Counted from the stretch's first letter, positions 17,035 to 25,918 are shown. The stretch: DNA of 64,000 bases from CAIQPS01 sp963783835 (GCA_963783835.1 CAWAOX010000011.1:1-64000), one strand, 5' to 3'. Made by a program: numbers and translations. The notes: generated from the sequence alone by a model not told the origin.

Positions 17035-17505
17035 TCACGCCGCCTGCCAGCGCTCTCTGGCCTCCTCTGTCATCGCCTCGATCTCGACCGAGCGCTCGCG
17101 CGGCGACACGTGGTCCAAGCGCACTTTCCAGGCAGGCGCTCCCAGCCGCCCGATGCCCGCCTGAGGCCATTCCACGAGCGTCACCCCCTCGCCTCCCACG
17201 TACTCCTCGAGTGCGAGGGCATCATCATCGCCTATCTCATCCAGCCGGTACAGATCCAGGTGTTGGATGAGCAACGTGCCTGCGTAGATGTTGGCGAGCG
17301 TGAACGAGGGACTGCGAACGGGGTCCGTGACCTCCAGGGCTTCGGCGATGGCTCTGATGAGTGTGGTCTTTCCGGCGCCGAGAGGCCCGTAGAACAGCAC
17401 GAGATCGCCCCGCCTCAGCGCTTTCGCCAGCCTGCGCCCGATCCGCCTCAGCTCGCCCAGACCCACACTTTGCCGGCGCAGCACCAGGTGAGTCCCGTCT
17501 ACCAC
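17035..17505 (-). CDS. tsaE: tRNA threonylcarbamoyladenosine synthesis ATPase TsaE
   Basis: 156 residues from GTG 17505. TsaE is the P-loop ATPase that resets the TsaB-TsaD complex. The Walker A motif is GPLGAGKTTL, followed by SPSFTLANIYAG and the HLDLYRL block; VTLVEWPQAG is the family's Walker B region. Upstream the frame is open but lies over the uracil glycosylase gene and adds nothing conserved. The GTG overlaps the end of that gene (stop at 17499-17501), so the two are coupled. Confidence 0.93.
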   Translation of the reverse strand: MVDGTHLVLRRQSVGLGELRRIGRRLAKALRRGDLVLFYGPLGAGKTTLIRAIAEALEVTDPVRSPSFTLANIYAGTLLIQHLDLYRLDEIGDDDALALEEYVGGEGVTLVEWPQAGIGRLGAPAWKVRLDHVSPRERSVEIEAMTEEARERWQAA

Positions 17506-18236
17506 AGAGGCAGCTGCTCCACGCGGTTGGAAGTGGCACCCAGGTTCTTGGGCGTGTCGGCGGTGCGCACCTCGGTCCCGCCCGAGGCGGCCGGGCTGCC
17601 GCATTCCTCCTTCTCCACCTCGTCCGGCCGCGAAGCCAGGCCGTGAGAGAGGAGGTACCGCAGTTTGGCGAAATCCTGCTCGAGGACCTGACGGTTGGAG
17701 GGCGCGTACAGCGCTGCCGCGGGATGGAAGACCGGAAAGACGATGGTATTCACTCCCCCGATCTCGCGCTGCTTGGCCTTCCCGTGAACGGCGGTCATGC
17801 TCAGCTCGGTCTCGGCCAACAACTTGGTGGCGAAGCGCCCGAGGGTGCAGATGACCCGCGGCCTGATGATGGCTATCTGGTCCATGAGATGCGGAGTGCA
17901 GGCCTCGATCTCGTCGGGGACGGGGTCGCGATTGTCGGGGGGACGGCACTTGACGACATTGGCGATGTAGACTTCGGCTCTGGTCAGGCCTATCTGGCCC
18001 AAGAGTTCGGTGAGCAGCTTGCCCGCGGCCCCCACGAACGGCTCGCCCTGCTTGTCCTCATGAAAGCCGGGGCCCTCGCCTACGAACAGCAGTCCGGCGT
18101 CTGGGTTTCCCACTCCGAACACCACCTGGGTGCGGCCTTCGCAGAGCCTGCAAAGACGGCACTCACGCACCGACTCCTCAAGCGCGCGAAGAGGCTCCGC
18201 CCCGCTGTTTCCGCCTATCTCCCTAGTCTCGCCCAT
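17499..18236 (-). CDS. Uracil-DNA glycosylase, family 4 (4Fe-4S type)
   Basis: 245 residues. It removes uracil from deaminated DNA, starting base excision repair. Motif A GEGPGFHEDKQGEPFVG and motif B FPVFHPAAALY are those of family 4/UDGa. Iron-sulfur cysteines are visible: three near the N-terminus (C26, C29, C32), one in VVKCRPPDNRDP and one in EACTPH. The last 60 residues (a polar, Glu/Ser-rich tail) go beyond the usual family length. It is the first gene of the udg-tsaE-tsaB-rimI::tsaD operon and is divergent from the DUF2520 gene. Confidence 0.93.
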   Translation of the reverse strand: MGETREIGGNSGAEPLRALEESVRECRLCRLCEGRTQVVFGVGNPDAGLLFVGEGPGFHEDKQGEPFVGAAGKLLTELLGQIGLTRAEVYIANVVKCRPPDNRDPVPDEIEACTPHLMDQIAIIRPRVICTLGRFATKLLAETELSMTAVHGKAKQREIGGVNTIVFPVFHPAAALYAPSNRQVLEQDFAKLRYLLSHGLASRPDEVEKEECGSPAASGGTEVRTADTPKNLGATSNRVEQLPLW

Positions 18237-18493
18237 GCTGCTGTCAGGGTATCAGAAGAGACAAGGGCACGACGCCGAGATGGCGCGCGTTACAGTCACC
18301 GCCGTTGTCCGGCGGTAGGGCGGCTGTTATGCTACCCGGGCACCGCGCGGGGAGCCGAGCGTCGATCTGTGGCCGGACCGCCTACCTTACGGAGGCGTAG
18401 CCGGCAACGCAGGACCTGGGTGAACCTTGCGGTCGAGGGAAGGACCGAGCCACGTCTGGTATCTCTGGGCAGAACTGGAACAGGCAGGTATCC
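18237..18493 (+). other. Intergenic leader between udg and the DUF2520 operon
   Basis: About 257 bases with no supported gene. Self-complementary stretches include CGGTC/GACCG (18430-18446) and GGCCGG/CCGGC (18371-18405). It must hold the promoters of both divergent operons, but I see no strong -35/-10 pair. I could not match it to a riboswitch class. Confidence 0.3.
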
Positions 18494-19450
18494 ATCGAAG
18501 CCTCAGCTACATCTCTACGCTTCGCCGTCATCGGCGCCGGCCGCCTCGGCGCCAGCTTGGCTCTTGCCCTCCGCCAATGCGGACAGACGCTTGTGGGTTT
18601 CACCGCGGCCTCTGCTCCCGGCAGGGCGAAAGCCGAGGGATGGCTGGGCCTCCCCGCATCGCCCGCCCTCTCCGACCTGGTGAAGGCGCGCCCCGACGTG
18701 TACTTCGTCTGCGTGCCCGACGGCGCGGTCACCGACGTTGCCGCGGCGCTGGGAGCGGAACTGCGCCCGGCGACCGGAGTCACCCCAGGCGGCGCGGACA
18801 CCTTGCCGCGCACGGGGGCCGGCGCTGCCCACTGCCCTGTCGTGGCGCACACCAGCGGAGCCACCTCCGTCTCGGCGCTGAGGTCCTGCGAAGAAGCGGG
18901 CGCGGCGACCCTCGTGTTCCACCCTCTTCAGACCTTCCCCGAGCCTCTGACCGGCGCCACGCGGTTCGCCGGCGCCGGGGTTGCGATAACCCCGGGCCCG
19001 GCCGACTCCGACACAGCCGGGACGCTGGGGATCAAACTCGCCGGCCTCCTCGGGATGCGGTCCTTTTTGCTCGCCGACGACAAGCGCGGCCTCTATCACG
19101 CCGCGGCCACGGTCGCCTGCAACTATCTGGTTACTCTGGAGTACCTGGCCGACCAGCTCTTTGCGAAAGCGGGCGTGCCGGAGCGGGTCGCCCTGTCCCT
19201 TTTCCTGCCGTTGGTCAGAGCCACGCTCGAGAACCTGGCTGCCCGCGGACCGGTGGATGCGCTCACCGGGCCTCTCAGCCGGGGCGACGCGGCCACGATC
19301 TCGAGGCATCTCGAGGCACTGGCTGCCGACGCCCCCGAGATACTCCCGGTGTACCGCGCGCTCGGCCTGGCGACCCTCGACCTGGTCGCCGCCCGGCACG
19401 AGGTGGATCCCGTGGCGATTGCCCGACTGCACGGCCTCCTGGCCGAGTGA
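18494..19450 (+). CDS. Rossmann-like protein with DUF2520 domain
   Basis: About 318 residues. The N-terminal NAD(P)-type fold begins FAVIGAGRLGASLALALRQCG with the GxGxxG motif; the strand VYFVCVPDGAV and HTSGATSVSAL follow. The DUF2520 helical domain covers the second half (HAAATVACNYLVTLEYLADQL...). Such proteins resemble 6-phosphogluconate/ketopantoate-type dehydrogenases; substrate unknown. No ATG, GTG or TTG lies in frame between the upstream stop (18398) and TTG 18557, and that TTG would cut off the nucleotide-binding motif. The in-frame ATC at 18494 follows AGGCAGGT at good spacing and is my preferred start. It heads the plus-strand operon running to 24035. Confidence 0.8.
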   Translation: MEASATSLRFAVIGAGRLGASLALALRQCGQTLVGFTAASAPGRAKAEGWLGLPASPALSDLVKARPDVYFVCVPDGAVTDVAAALGAELRPATGVTPGGADTLPRTGAGAAHCPVVAHTSGATSVSALRSCEEAGAATLVFHPLQTFPEPLTGATRFAGAGVAITPGPADSDTAGTLGIKLAGLLGMRSFLLADDKRGLYHAAATVACNYLVTLEYLADQLFAKAGVPERVALSLFLPLVRATLENLAARGPVDALTGPLSRGDAATISRHLEALAADAPEILPVYRALGLATLDLVAARHEVDPVAIARLHGLLAE

Positions 19451-19490
19451 GACTATGGCGGAAGACGTACGCAAACAGGAAGGAACTCGA

Positions 19491-19943
19491 ATGTCAGTAG
19501 CGCCTGGAACATCAGGCCCCGTGACGGTGGTCACCGACACCATCCTCTTCAACTCCAACGGCGACGCCGACATGGTGAACCTCACCGAGGATGTCCGCCG
19601 CCTGGTGAGCGAGACCGGCCTGCGCGCCGGGACCGTGACGGTCTTCGTCCCCGGCGCCACAGGGGCCGTCACCACGCTCGAGTTCGAGCCCGGGGTCGTG
19701 CAGGACTTCCGCGACCTCTTCGACCGCATCGCCTCTTCTGGAGAGCACTACAACCACAACGACACCCATCCGGATGTCAACGGGCACGCGCACGTGCGCG
19801 CCGGACTCCTGGGGCCCTCTCTGGTGGTCCCCTTCGACGACGGGAAGCCCTGCCTGGGCCGCTGGCAGGAGATCTGTTTCGTCTGCTTCGACAATCGCCC
19901 CCGCGAGCGCACGGTGATCGTGCAGACGCTTGGAGTCCGCTAG
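19491..19943 (+). CDS. YjbQ/UPF0047 family protein
   Basis: 150 residues. The family, sometimes called secondary thiamine-phosphate synthase, shows weak thiamine-phosphate synthase activity in E. coli; its real role is unsettled. Conserved residues are visible: GLRAGTVTVFVPGATGAVTTLEFEPG, the metal-binding HxxxDTHPDVNGHAHVRAGLLG block and C-terminal WQEICFVCFDNRPRERTVIVQ. ATG 19491 has AGGAAGG at good spacing; ATG 19455 in frame would add 12 residues. It lies 40 bases after the DUF2520 gene and 21 bases before the hexulose-phosphate-synthase fusion. Confidence 0.9.
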   Translation: MSVAPGTSGPVTVVTDTILFNSNGDADMVNLTEDVRRLVSETGLRAGTVTVFVPGATGAVTTLEFEPGVVQDFRDLFDRIASSGEHYNHNDTHPDVNGHAHVRAGLLGPSLVVPFDDGKPCLGRWQEICFVCFDNRPRERTVIVQTLGVR

Positions 19944-19964
19944 ATCATCGAGGAGGACAGTTAT

Positions 19965-21251
19965 ATGAAACCGGTTCTGCAGTTGGCTCTTGACTTCGTC
20001 GACCTCCCGCGCGCGCTTCTGGTCGCGGAAGAAGCCGTGGCAGGAGGGGCCGACTGGCTCGAAGCCGGGACGCCGTTGATCAAGAGCGAGGGCCTCCAGG
20101 CGGTCCGCGAACTGAGGGCCCGCTGGCCGGAACACGTCGTGGTGGCCGATATGAAGACCATGGACGCCGGACGGGCGGAGGTGGAATACGCGGCCAAGGC
20201 CGGGGCCAAAGTGGTGGGCGTGCTCGGCGCGGCCTCGGACGCCACCATCCAGGAGTGCGTGGAAGCGGCCCGCAACTATGGGGCCGAGATCATCGTGGAC
20301 ATGGTCCAGGTCGAGGACGTCGTCGCCCGCGCCAAAGCGGCAGAGCAGATGGGCGCGAGCTACATCGGGATCCACATCGCCATCGACGAGCAGATGCAGG
20401 GCAAGACCCCCTGGGACACACTCCGGCAGGTAGCGCAGGCCGTTTCTATCCCGATCGCGGTCGCCGGGGGCATCAACTCCGAGACGGCCCCGCTGGCGAT
20501 CGAAGCAGGCGCCTCGGTCGTCATCGTCGGCGGCGCCATAACGAAGGCCGCCGATGCCACCGCGGCGACCCGGACCATCAAGCAGGCCATGGAGACGCTC
20601 GTCCCTGCCGAATCGGAGTTCTTTGTGCGCGCCACCGGTCCGGACGTGCGCGACAAGCTGGCGCGGGTCTCAGCGGCGAACGTCTCCGACGCCCTCCACC
20701 GCACCGGCGATATCCCGGGGCTGCGGCCGCTGGCCCCCGGCTCCAAGTTGGTCGGTCCGGCGCTTACCGTCCGCACCTATCCCGGCGACTGGGCGAAACC
20801 GGTCGAGGCCATCGATCACGCGCAGCCCGGCGATGTGATCGTCATCGACGCGGGTGGCGTCCCTCCCGCCATCTGGGGAGAACTGGCGACGAACTCTGCG
20901 ATACAGCGGGGCGTCGCCGGCGTGGTTATCTTCGGCGGGGCTCGAGACACCGGCGATATCCGGGCCCTCGGCTTCCCGCTCTTCTGCTCGCTCGTGACCC
21001 CCACGGCCGGTGAGCCGAAGGGTTTCGGCGAGATCGGGATCCCGATACGGATCTCCGGAGTCCGGGTATCTCCTGGAGACTGGATCATCGGTGACGACGA
21101 CGGCGTCTGCGTCATCCCTCGGGAGAAGGCCGTGGAATATACGAACAGGGCGATGGACGTGCTCGAACGTGAGAACCGGCTCCGCAAGGAGATACAGGCG
21201 GGCAGCACGCTCAGCCAGGTCGGATATCTGCTGCGGTGGGAGAAACGGTGA
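19965..21251 (+). CDS. 3-hexulose-6-phosphate synthase fused to an RraA-like domain
   Basis: 428 residues. Residues about 1-210 are an OMPDC-superfamily (beta/alpha)8 enzyme of the HPS/KGPDC group: LALDFVDLPRAL, the catalytic VVADMKTMDAG (D-x-K-x-x-D), GIHIAIDEQMQGKTP and VAGGINSETAPLAIEAGA. HPS condenses formaldehyde with ribulose 5-phosphate, or runs in reverse to make ribose phosphates. Residues about 215-428 are RraA/oxaloacetate-decarboxylase-like, with GVVIFGGARDTGDIRALGFPLF. This fusion is known from archaea and some bacteria. No 6-phospho-3-hexuloisomerase gene is nearby. The Shine-Dalgarno GAGGAGG precedes ATG 19965. Confidence 0.9.
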   Translation: MKPVLQLALDFVDLPRALLVAEEAVAGGADWLEAGTPLIKSEGLQAVRELRARWPEHVVVADMKTMDAGRAEVEYAAKAGAKVVGVLGAASDATIQECVEAARNYGAEIIVDMVQVEDVVARAKAAEQMGASYIGIHIAIDEQMQGKTPWDTLRQVAQAVSIPIAVAGGINSETAPLAIEAGASVVIVGGAITKAADATAATRTIKQAMETLVPAESEFFVRATGPDVRDKLARVSAANVSDALHRTGDIPGLRPLAPGSKLVGPALTVRTYPGDWAKPVEAIDHAQPGDVIVIDAGGVPPAIWGELATNSAIQRGVAGVVIFGGARDTGDIRALGFPLFCSLVTPTAGEPKGFGEIGIPIRISGVRVSPGDWIIGDDDGVCVIPREKAVEYTNRAMDVLERENRLRKEIQAGSTLSQVGYLLRWEKR

Positions 21252-21277
21252 CCCTCTGGGCGAGGTGGTGACCTGCG

Positions 21278-21862
21278 ATGTCGTTCTTCGGCCTGACTGC
21301 TCCCCTCTTCAAGCTGAGCCGGCACCGTTGGGCGGAGTCCGATTTTGAGCACCTCGCGGAGTTTGTGCGGCCATGCGTGCCCCCGGGGGGTCTCCTTCTG
21401 GACCTGGGCGGCGGGACCGGTGACCTCGGCCTCGGGATGGGCCGGGTGCTGGGGGCCCGGGTAGTGGTGGCCGACCTGACTCCGGAGATGCTGCAGCGCG
21501 TGTCTCCCGATCCATCGGTGTCGGTCCGACTGACGGCCGCCGAAGCACTGCCGTTTCCCGATGGGCACTTCGACGGGCTCCTGTGCTCGGACGCCTTCCA
21601 TCACTTCCGCGACCAGGACGCCGCCACCAGGGAGATGGCTCGGGTGGTCAAGCCCGGGGGCTGCGTGCTCGTCTTCGAGTTCCGCCGAGCCGGTCTCGGC
21701 AGGTTCCTCGTCTCCGCGGAGCGATTGCTCGGCGAGCCGGGAGCGTTCATGGAACCGGATGAGTTGCGCGCGTACTTGGCCGCGCGGGGCATCGAAGGGA
21801 GCATCACCGATAGAGGCTTCATCGCCTACAGCTTCATCGGCCGCACGGCGGCAGGGGGGTAA
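21278..21862 (+). CDS. Class I SAM-dependent methyltransferase
   Basis: 194 residues. The AdoMet-binding motif I is LLLDLGGGTGDLGLGMG; motif II acidic end VVVADLTPEML; motif post-I AEALPFPDGHFDGLLCSDAFHHF; then MARVVKPGGCVLVFEF. The pattern resembles UbiE/methyltransferase type 11, small-molecule methylases. Substrate cannot be read from sequence. It lies inside the DUF2520-YjbQ-HPS operon, 26 bases after the HPS fusion and eight before the aminotransferase. Confidence 0.88.
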   Translation: MSFFGLTAPLFKLSRHRWAESDFEHLAEFVRPCVPPGGLLLDLGGGTGDLGLGMGRVLGARVVVADLTPEMLQRVSPDPSVSVRLTAAEALPFPDGHFDGLLCSDAFHHFRDQDAATREMARVVKPGGCVLVFEFRRAGLGRFLVSAERLLGEPGAFMEPDELRAYLAARGIEGSITDRGFIAYSFIGRTAAGG

Positions 21863-21870
21863 ACGGAAGA

Positions 21871-23226
21871 ATGGCCACCATCGATCGCCACCTGCTTCAG
21901 ACCCGCCTGGCCGACGAGCGCCGCCGTTTCGTGGACATCCACCCCAGATCCGCGCAACTGGCCGCGCAGGCCAAGGAGAACCTACTCACCGGTGTTCCGA
22001 TGGCCTGGATGACGCGCTGGGCCGGGAGCTTCCCTCTGTTCATGGACTCGGCGGTCGGCGCCCGGGTGACTGACGTCGACGGCAACGAGTACATCGACTT
22101 CGCCCTCGGCGACACCGGCGCAATGACGGGCCACGGCCTGCCATTCCTGGCGGACGTCTTGGCTGAGAGAGCACGCCGCGGCATCACCACGATGCTGCCC
22201 ACCGAGGACGCCATCTGGGTAGCCGGCGAGCTGAAGCGGCGTTTTGGCCTGCCCCTCTGGCAACTGGCCCTTACCGCCACCGATGCCAACCGGTTCGCCC
22301 TTCGCATCGCCCGCTATCTCACCGGCCGCCCGAAGATCCTGGTCTTCGATTGGTGCTACCACGGCAGCGTCGACGAGACCCTCGTCACCATGGGCCCCTT
22401 GGGCGAGACCGAACTGCGCGGATCGAACATCGGTGCGCAAGTCCACCCGTCACTGACCACCAAGGTGATCGAGTTCAACGACATTCCCGCCTTGGAGGCC
22501 GCCCTGGCGCCCGGCGATGTCGCATGCGTATTGGCCGAGCCCGCTCTGACCAACATCGGTATCGTCTTGCCCGATCCCGGCTACCACGACGCTTTGCGGC
22601 AGATCTGCCGGCGAACCGGCACCCTGCTGATCATCGACGAGACCCACACCATCAGCGCCGGCCCTGGAGGAGCGACGGCCGCCTGGGGCCTGCAGCCGGA
22701 CATGCTCACCATCGGGAAACCGATCGCCGGCGGCATCCCGGCGGCCGCCTACGGTATGACCGCGGACATCGGCGCCGGGCTCGATGACTTCTTCAGCAGC
22801 GAAGGCGTCGATGTCAGCGGCATCGGGGGCACTTTGGCCGGGAACGCGCTCTCGGTCGCCGCGATCAGAGTCACCCTGGGTCACGCGCTTCGCGAACGCG
22901 ACTACGACATCGCCATCCCGCTCGCCAAGCGCTGGACGGACGGCGTCGCCGCGGTGATCGCGAGTTGCGCTCTGCCCTGGACGGTCCAGCGGCTGGGATG
23001 CCGGGGAGAGTACTGGTTCTGCGAGCCCCCGCGCAACGGTGCACAAGCCGCGGCGGCGATAGACCCCGAATTGGAGGCATGGTTTCACCTGTTTATGATG
23101 AACAATGGAGTCTTGCTGACCCCGTTCCACAACATGGCCCTTCTATCCTCCAGCCATGTGGCCGCCGACGTGGACCGGCATACCGAGATCTTCGCGGACG
23201 CGGTCGAGCAGGTCCTGGCCCGATGA
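21871..23226 (+). CDS. Class III PLP-dependent aminotransferase (glutamate-1-semialdehyde aminomutase-like)
   Basis: 451 residues. Fold-type I enzyme: the PLP Lys is in MLTIGKPIAGGIPAAAYG, with LLIIDETHTI upstream (the Asp that holds the pyridine N) and TLAGNALSVAAI downstream. Class III aminotransferases usually carry a GTGSEA block binding the cofactor phosphate; here the equivalent reads LALTATDANRFALRIAR, as in the GSAM-like subgroup. The N-terminal GSFPLFMDSAVGARVTDVDGNEYIDFALGDTG is typical. Substrate unknown. The next gene overlaps by four bases (ATGA). Confidence 0.88.
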   Translation: MATIDRHLLQTRLADERRRFVDIHPRSAQLAAQAKENLLTGVPMAWMTRWAGSFPLFMDSAVGARVTDVDGNEYIDFALGDTGAMTGHGLPFLADVLAERARRGITTMLPTEDAIWVAGELKRRFGLPLWQLALTATDANRFALRIARYLTGRPKILVFDWCYHGSVDETLVTMGPLGETELRGSNIGAQVHPSLTTKVIEFNDIPALEAALAPGDVACVLAEPALTNIGIVLPDPGYHDALRQICRRTGTLLIIDETHTISAGPGGATAAWGLQPDMLTIGKPIAGGIPAAAYGMTADIGAGLDDFFSSEGVDVSGIGGTLAGNALSVAAIRVTLGHALRERDYDIAIPLAKRWTDGVAAVIASCALPWTVQRLGCRGEYWFCEPPRNGAQAAAAIDPELEAWFHLFMMNNGVLLTPFHNMALLSSSHVAADVDRHTEIFADAVEQVLAR

Positions 23227-24035
23227 CTGCCAATGCGGTCCCGGAACCGTCGAAGTTGTTCGACTTGAGCGGGCAGACCGCCCTGGTGACCGGAGCGGGT
23301 AGCACGGAAGGCATCGGGATCGCAGCCGCTCGGCTCCTGGGCAGGATGGGCGCCGCCGTCGCGATCACTTCCACGACGCAGCGGATCCATCAGCGCGTCG
23401 AGGAGTTGACGCGCGAGGGCATCATGGCCATGGGCTTCGTCGCCGATCTGACCTCCGAGACCGACGTGGCCGCTCTCGCGGCTGCGGTTCAGGCTTGGCG
23501 ACCAGCCGTGGACGTGGTCGTCAACAACGCAGGCATGGTCTCCCAGATCAGCGGGTGGGACGCCGAGAAACCCCTGGAGGAGCTCACGCTCGCCGAATGG
23601 GACGCCGCTTTGGCCCGCAACCTCCGCACCGCCTTCTTGGTGACCCGGGCGTTCCTCCCCGGGATGAAGACGCGCGGATACGGGCGGATCGTCCTTGTCT
23701 CGTCCACCACCGGCACTGTGGGGGCGATGCCGTTCCAGTCCACCTATGCGACCGCCAAAGCGGCCCTCACCGGTCTCGCCCGTTCGCTTGCCGTCGAATT
23801 GGCTCGCGACGGCATAACCGTGAACGCGGTGGGACCAGGATGGATCGCGACCGCCTCCGCCACCCCCGCCGAAGCGGAGGCAGCCCTGGCCTCACCCATG
23901 CGCCGTGCCGGCACGCCCGCCGAAGTGGCCGCGACTATCGCCTTCCTGGCTTCACCGGCGGCCTCTTACGTGACCGGTCAGCTAGTGGTGGTCGACGGAG
24001 GCAACGCCCTGATAGAGGACAAGGCACACGTCTGA
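23223..24035 (+). CDS. Short-chain dehydrogenase/reductase (SDR)
   Basis: 270 residues from ATG 23223, which overlaps the aminotransferase stop. Classical SDR: the nucleotide motif TALVTGAGSTEGIGIAAARLL (TGxxxGxG with an insertion), VDVVVNNAGMV, VLVSSTTGTVGAMPFQSTYATAKAAL with the Ser-Tyr-x-x-x-Lys catalytic set, and VNAVGPGWIATAS. It resembles 3-oxoacyl-ACP reductase-type SDRs; in this operon it probably reduces or oxidises the product of the aminotransferase step (inference). It is the last gene of the operon and converges on panC with ten bases between the stops. Confidence 0.92.
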   Translation: MTANAVPEPSKLFDLSGQTALVTGAGSTEGIGIAAARLLGRMGAAVAITSTTQRIHQRVEELTREGIMAMGFVADLTSETDVAALAAAVQAWRPAVDVVVNNAGMVSQISGWDAEKPLEELTLAEWDAALARNLRTAFLVTRAFLPGMKTRGYGRIVLVSSTTGTVGAMPFQSTYATAKAALTGLARSLAVELARDGITVNAVGPGWIATASATPAEAEAALASPMRRAGTPAEVAATIAFLASPAASYVTGQLVVVDGGNALIEDKAHV

Positions 24036-24045
24036 CTCCCGTGCC

Positions 24046-24900
24046 TCACGCCCCCACGGTGATGTTGTCGATCAGCCTCGTCTTGCCGAACCAGACGGCT
24101 ATGGCGATCAGGCAGGGACCGGCAAGGACGTCGAGCGAGGTCAGGTCGTTTGAATCCACGATCTCCACGTAGTCGATCTTCGCCAGGTCCGCCTCGGCGA
24201 GCACCGCGCAGATCTCGCCCTTGAGCCGCCCGGCGTCACGCTCCCCGTTCTCGACAAGCGTCAGCGCCGCCGACAGAGCGCGCTAGAGCACGGGGGCCTG
24301 TGCCCGTTCCTCCGCAGAGAGCCGGGCGTTCCGCGAGCTGAGGGCGAGGCCGTCGGGCTCGCGGACGGTGGCACAAGGCACTATCACCACGTGCATGTCC
24401 AGATCCCTCACCATCTTCTTGATCACGGCGAGCTGCTGAGCGTCCTTCTCGCCGAAGTACGCCCGGTCCGGCCCACAGATGTTGAAGAGCTTGGCAACGA
24501 CCGTGCAAACGCCCCGGAAGTGGTCGGGCCGCGCAGCTCCGCACAATCCCTGGGTAAGCCCTTCCACGTCCACCCATGTGGAGAAGCCCTTCGGGTACAT
24601 CTCCCTCACCGCCGGGCCGAAGACGAGGTCGGCGCCGGCGGAACCCGCCAACTGCAGGTCCCGCGCGAGATCCCGGGGATAGATATCCAGGTCCTCACCC
24701 GCGCCGAACTGCGTGGGGTTGACGAAGATCGACACGGCGACAAGGTCGTTCTCGGCGCGCGCCTTGCGGATCAGGGAGAGGTGCCCCTCATGGAGGGATC
24801 CCATGGTTGGGACAAGCCCGATGGTCCCGCCGCGACTCCGAGCCTCTGCGACCACCGACTTGACGCCGGCGATCGTCTCGATGCACGAGATGCCGGCCAT
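24046..24900 (-). pseudogene. panC: Pantothenate synthetase with an in-frame TAG codon
   Basis: The full frame from ATG 24900 to TGA 24046 gives 284 codons, the normal PanC length, but a TAG lies at 24285-24283. Before it: GLVPTMGSLHEGHLSLIRKA (HIGH-like), FVNPTQFGAGEDLDIYPRD, FGEKDAQQLAVIKKM and SSRNARLSAEERAQAPVL. The usual next residues are YRAL; here TAG replaces the Tyr codon, and RALSAALTLVENGE and the rest of the C-terminal domain follow in frame. The enzyme makes pantothenate from pantoate and beta-alanine. A truncated protein of 205 residues would keep the ATP and pantoate site but lose the C-terminal lid. The ATG overlaps the P1 peptidase stop by one base. Confidence 0.9.
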
Positions 24901-25889
24901 CAGCTGTGGGCGCCCGGCGCGGTGTCGGCCCCCGCGGCTCGCCCGGCCCGATCGGAAACCGACGGCGCTCCTCCCAGGCCCTCAGCCGCCCGAACCGCCC
25001 TGCGGATGCTCACGGCCACCGCTTCGGCTGCGGCCACCCCCACCTGGAACACGTTGCTCGTCCGGCGGCCGGTCGCCATCACGAAGACGCAGTCGCCGTC
25101 CCGGGGCGTGTGGACGGGGTCGATCGCCCGGGCCATGCCGTCATGAGCCATGCGGGCGACGATGGCGCACTGCAGTTTGTCGAGTGCGGCGTCGGTCATG
25201 ACCACCCCCAGGGTGGTACTTTCGATGGCGCCGAACACCGGCGCCGTAGTCATCGCGAGCAGCGAAGCCTTGCTGCCGGCGAATCCGACTCCGCGGCGCG
25301 CCCCCGCGAGTATCTCCCCCCGCTCGTCCAGAACGTCGCCCAGCGCGTTGACCACGGTCAGCGCGCTCACGGTCACGCCTCCGCCGATGTCCACGGAGGC
25401 CAGGCCCACCCCGCCTTTCATCAGTCCCTCGAAGTTGAGCAGCTTGCCGACCGTCGCCCCCGTACCGGCGCCAACCGACCCCTCCTCAACAGTCGACCCG
25501 GCGGAGGCAGCGGCCTGGTAGGCTTCCCGGGCGCGCGGGCACGCCTCGGCACTCCCGAGGCCAAGATCGTAGATGACTGCCGCGGCGACGAGCGGGATCT
25601 TCGCGAACGGGGTCTGGTAGCCGTGGCCGCCCTCCTGGAGAAAGGCGGTGACCCCGGCGGCCGCCGCGAGCCCCGGTGCGCTGCCACCCGTCAGAAGGAC
25701 GGCGTGCAATTCCGCGACCGAAGCGTACGGAGACAGTAGGGCGGTCTCCAAGGTCCCAGGAGCTCCTCCCCGGATGTCGACCGACGCGACCACCCCCCGG
25801 GGAGCCAGCACGGCGGTGCAGCCGGTCAGTCCCTCCCGGTCGGAGTAATGACCGATGGAGATACCTTCGAGCGAGAGTTCGGCCCCCAT
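24900..25889 (-). CDS. P1 family peptidase (DmpA/aminopeptidase-esterase family)
   Basis: 329 residues. The family self-cleaves before a Ser/Thr to form an N-terminal nucleophile hydrolase acting on D- or beta-peptides. Visible blocks are GHYSDREGLTGCTAVL, LTGGSAPGLAAAAGVTAFL, AYQAAASAG...GSVGAGTGATVGK and the likely autoprocessing and nucleophile region AIESTTLGVVMTDA. The last 30 residues are an Ala/Arg-rich tail. It lies 29 bases after rho and overlaps panC, which suggests rho-P1-panC transcription. Confidence 0.87.
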   Translation of the reverse strand: MGAELSLEGISIGHYSDREGLTGCTAVLAPRGVVASVDIRGGAPGTLETALLSPYASVAELHAVLLTGGSAPGLAAAAGVTAFLQEGGHGYQTPFAKIPLVAAAVIYDLGLGSAEACPRAREAYQAAASAGSTVEEGSVGAGTGATVGKLLNFEGLMKGGVGLASVDIGGGVTVSALTVVNALGDVLDERGEILAGARRGVGFAGSKASLLAMTTAPVFGAIESTTLGVVMTDAALDKLQCAIVARMAHDGMARAIDPVHTPRDGDCVFVMATGRRTSNVFQVGVAAAEAVAVSIRRAVRAAEGLGGAPSVSDRAGRAAGADTAPGAHS

Positions 25890-25918
25890 GTCGTCCCCGG
25901 CTCTTCTCGCGTCCGGGC

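Noticed and set aside
18237..18493. Possible riboswitch or T-box in the leader of the DUF2520 operon.
   Set aside because: I compared it by eye with T-box, cobalamin, SAM, TPP, glycine, ZTP and fluoride consensus features; none has its core motifs here.
24283..24285. TAG in panC read as pyrrolysine.
   Set aside because: The codon replaces a Tyr with no catalytic role, no pyl genes are visible, and TAG ends several genes in the window.
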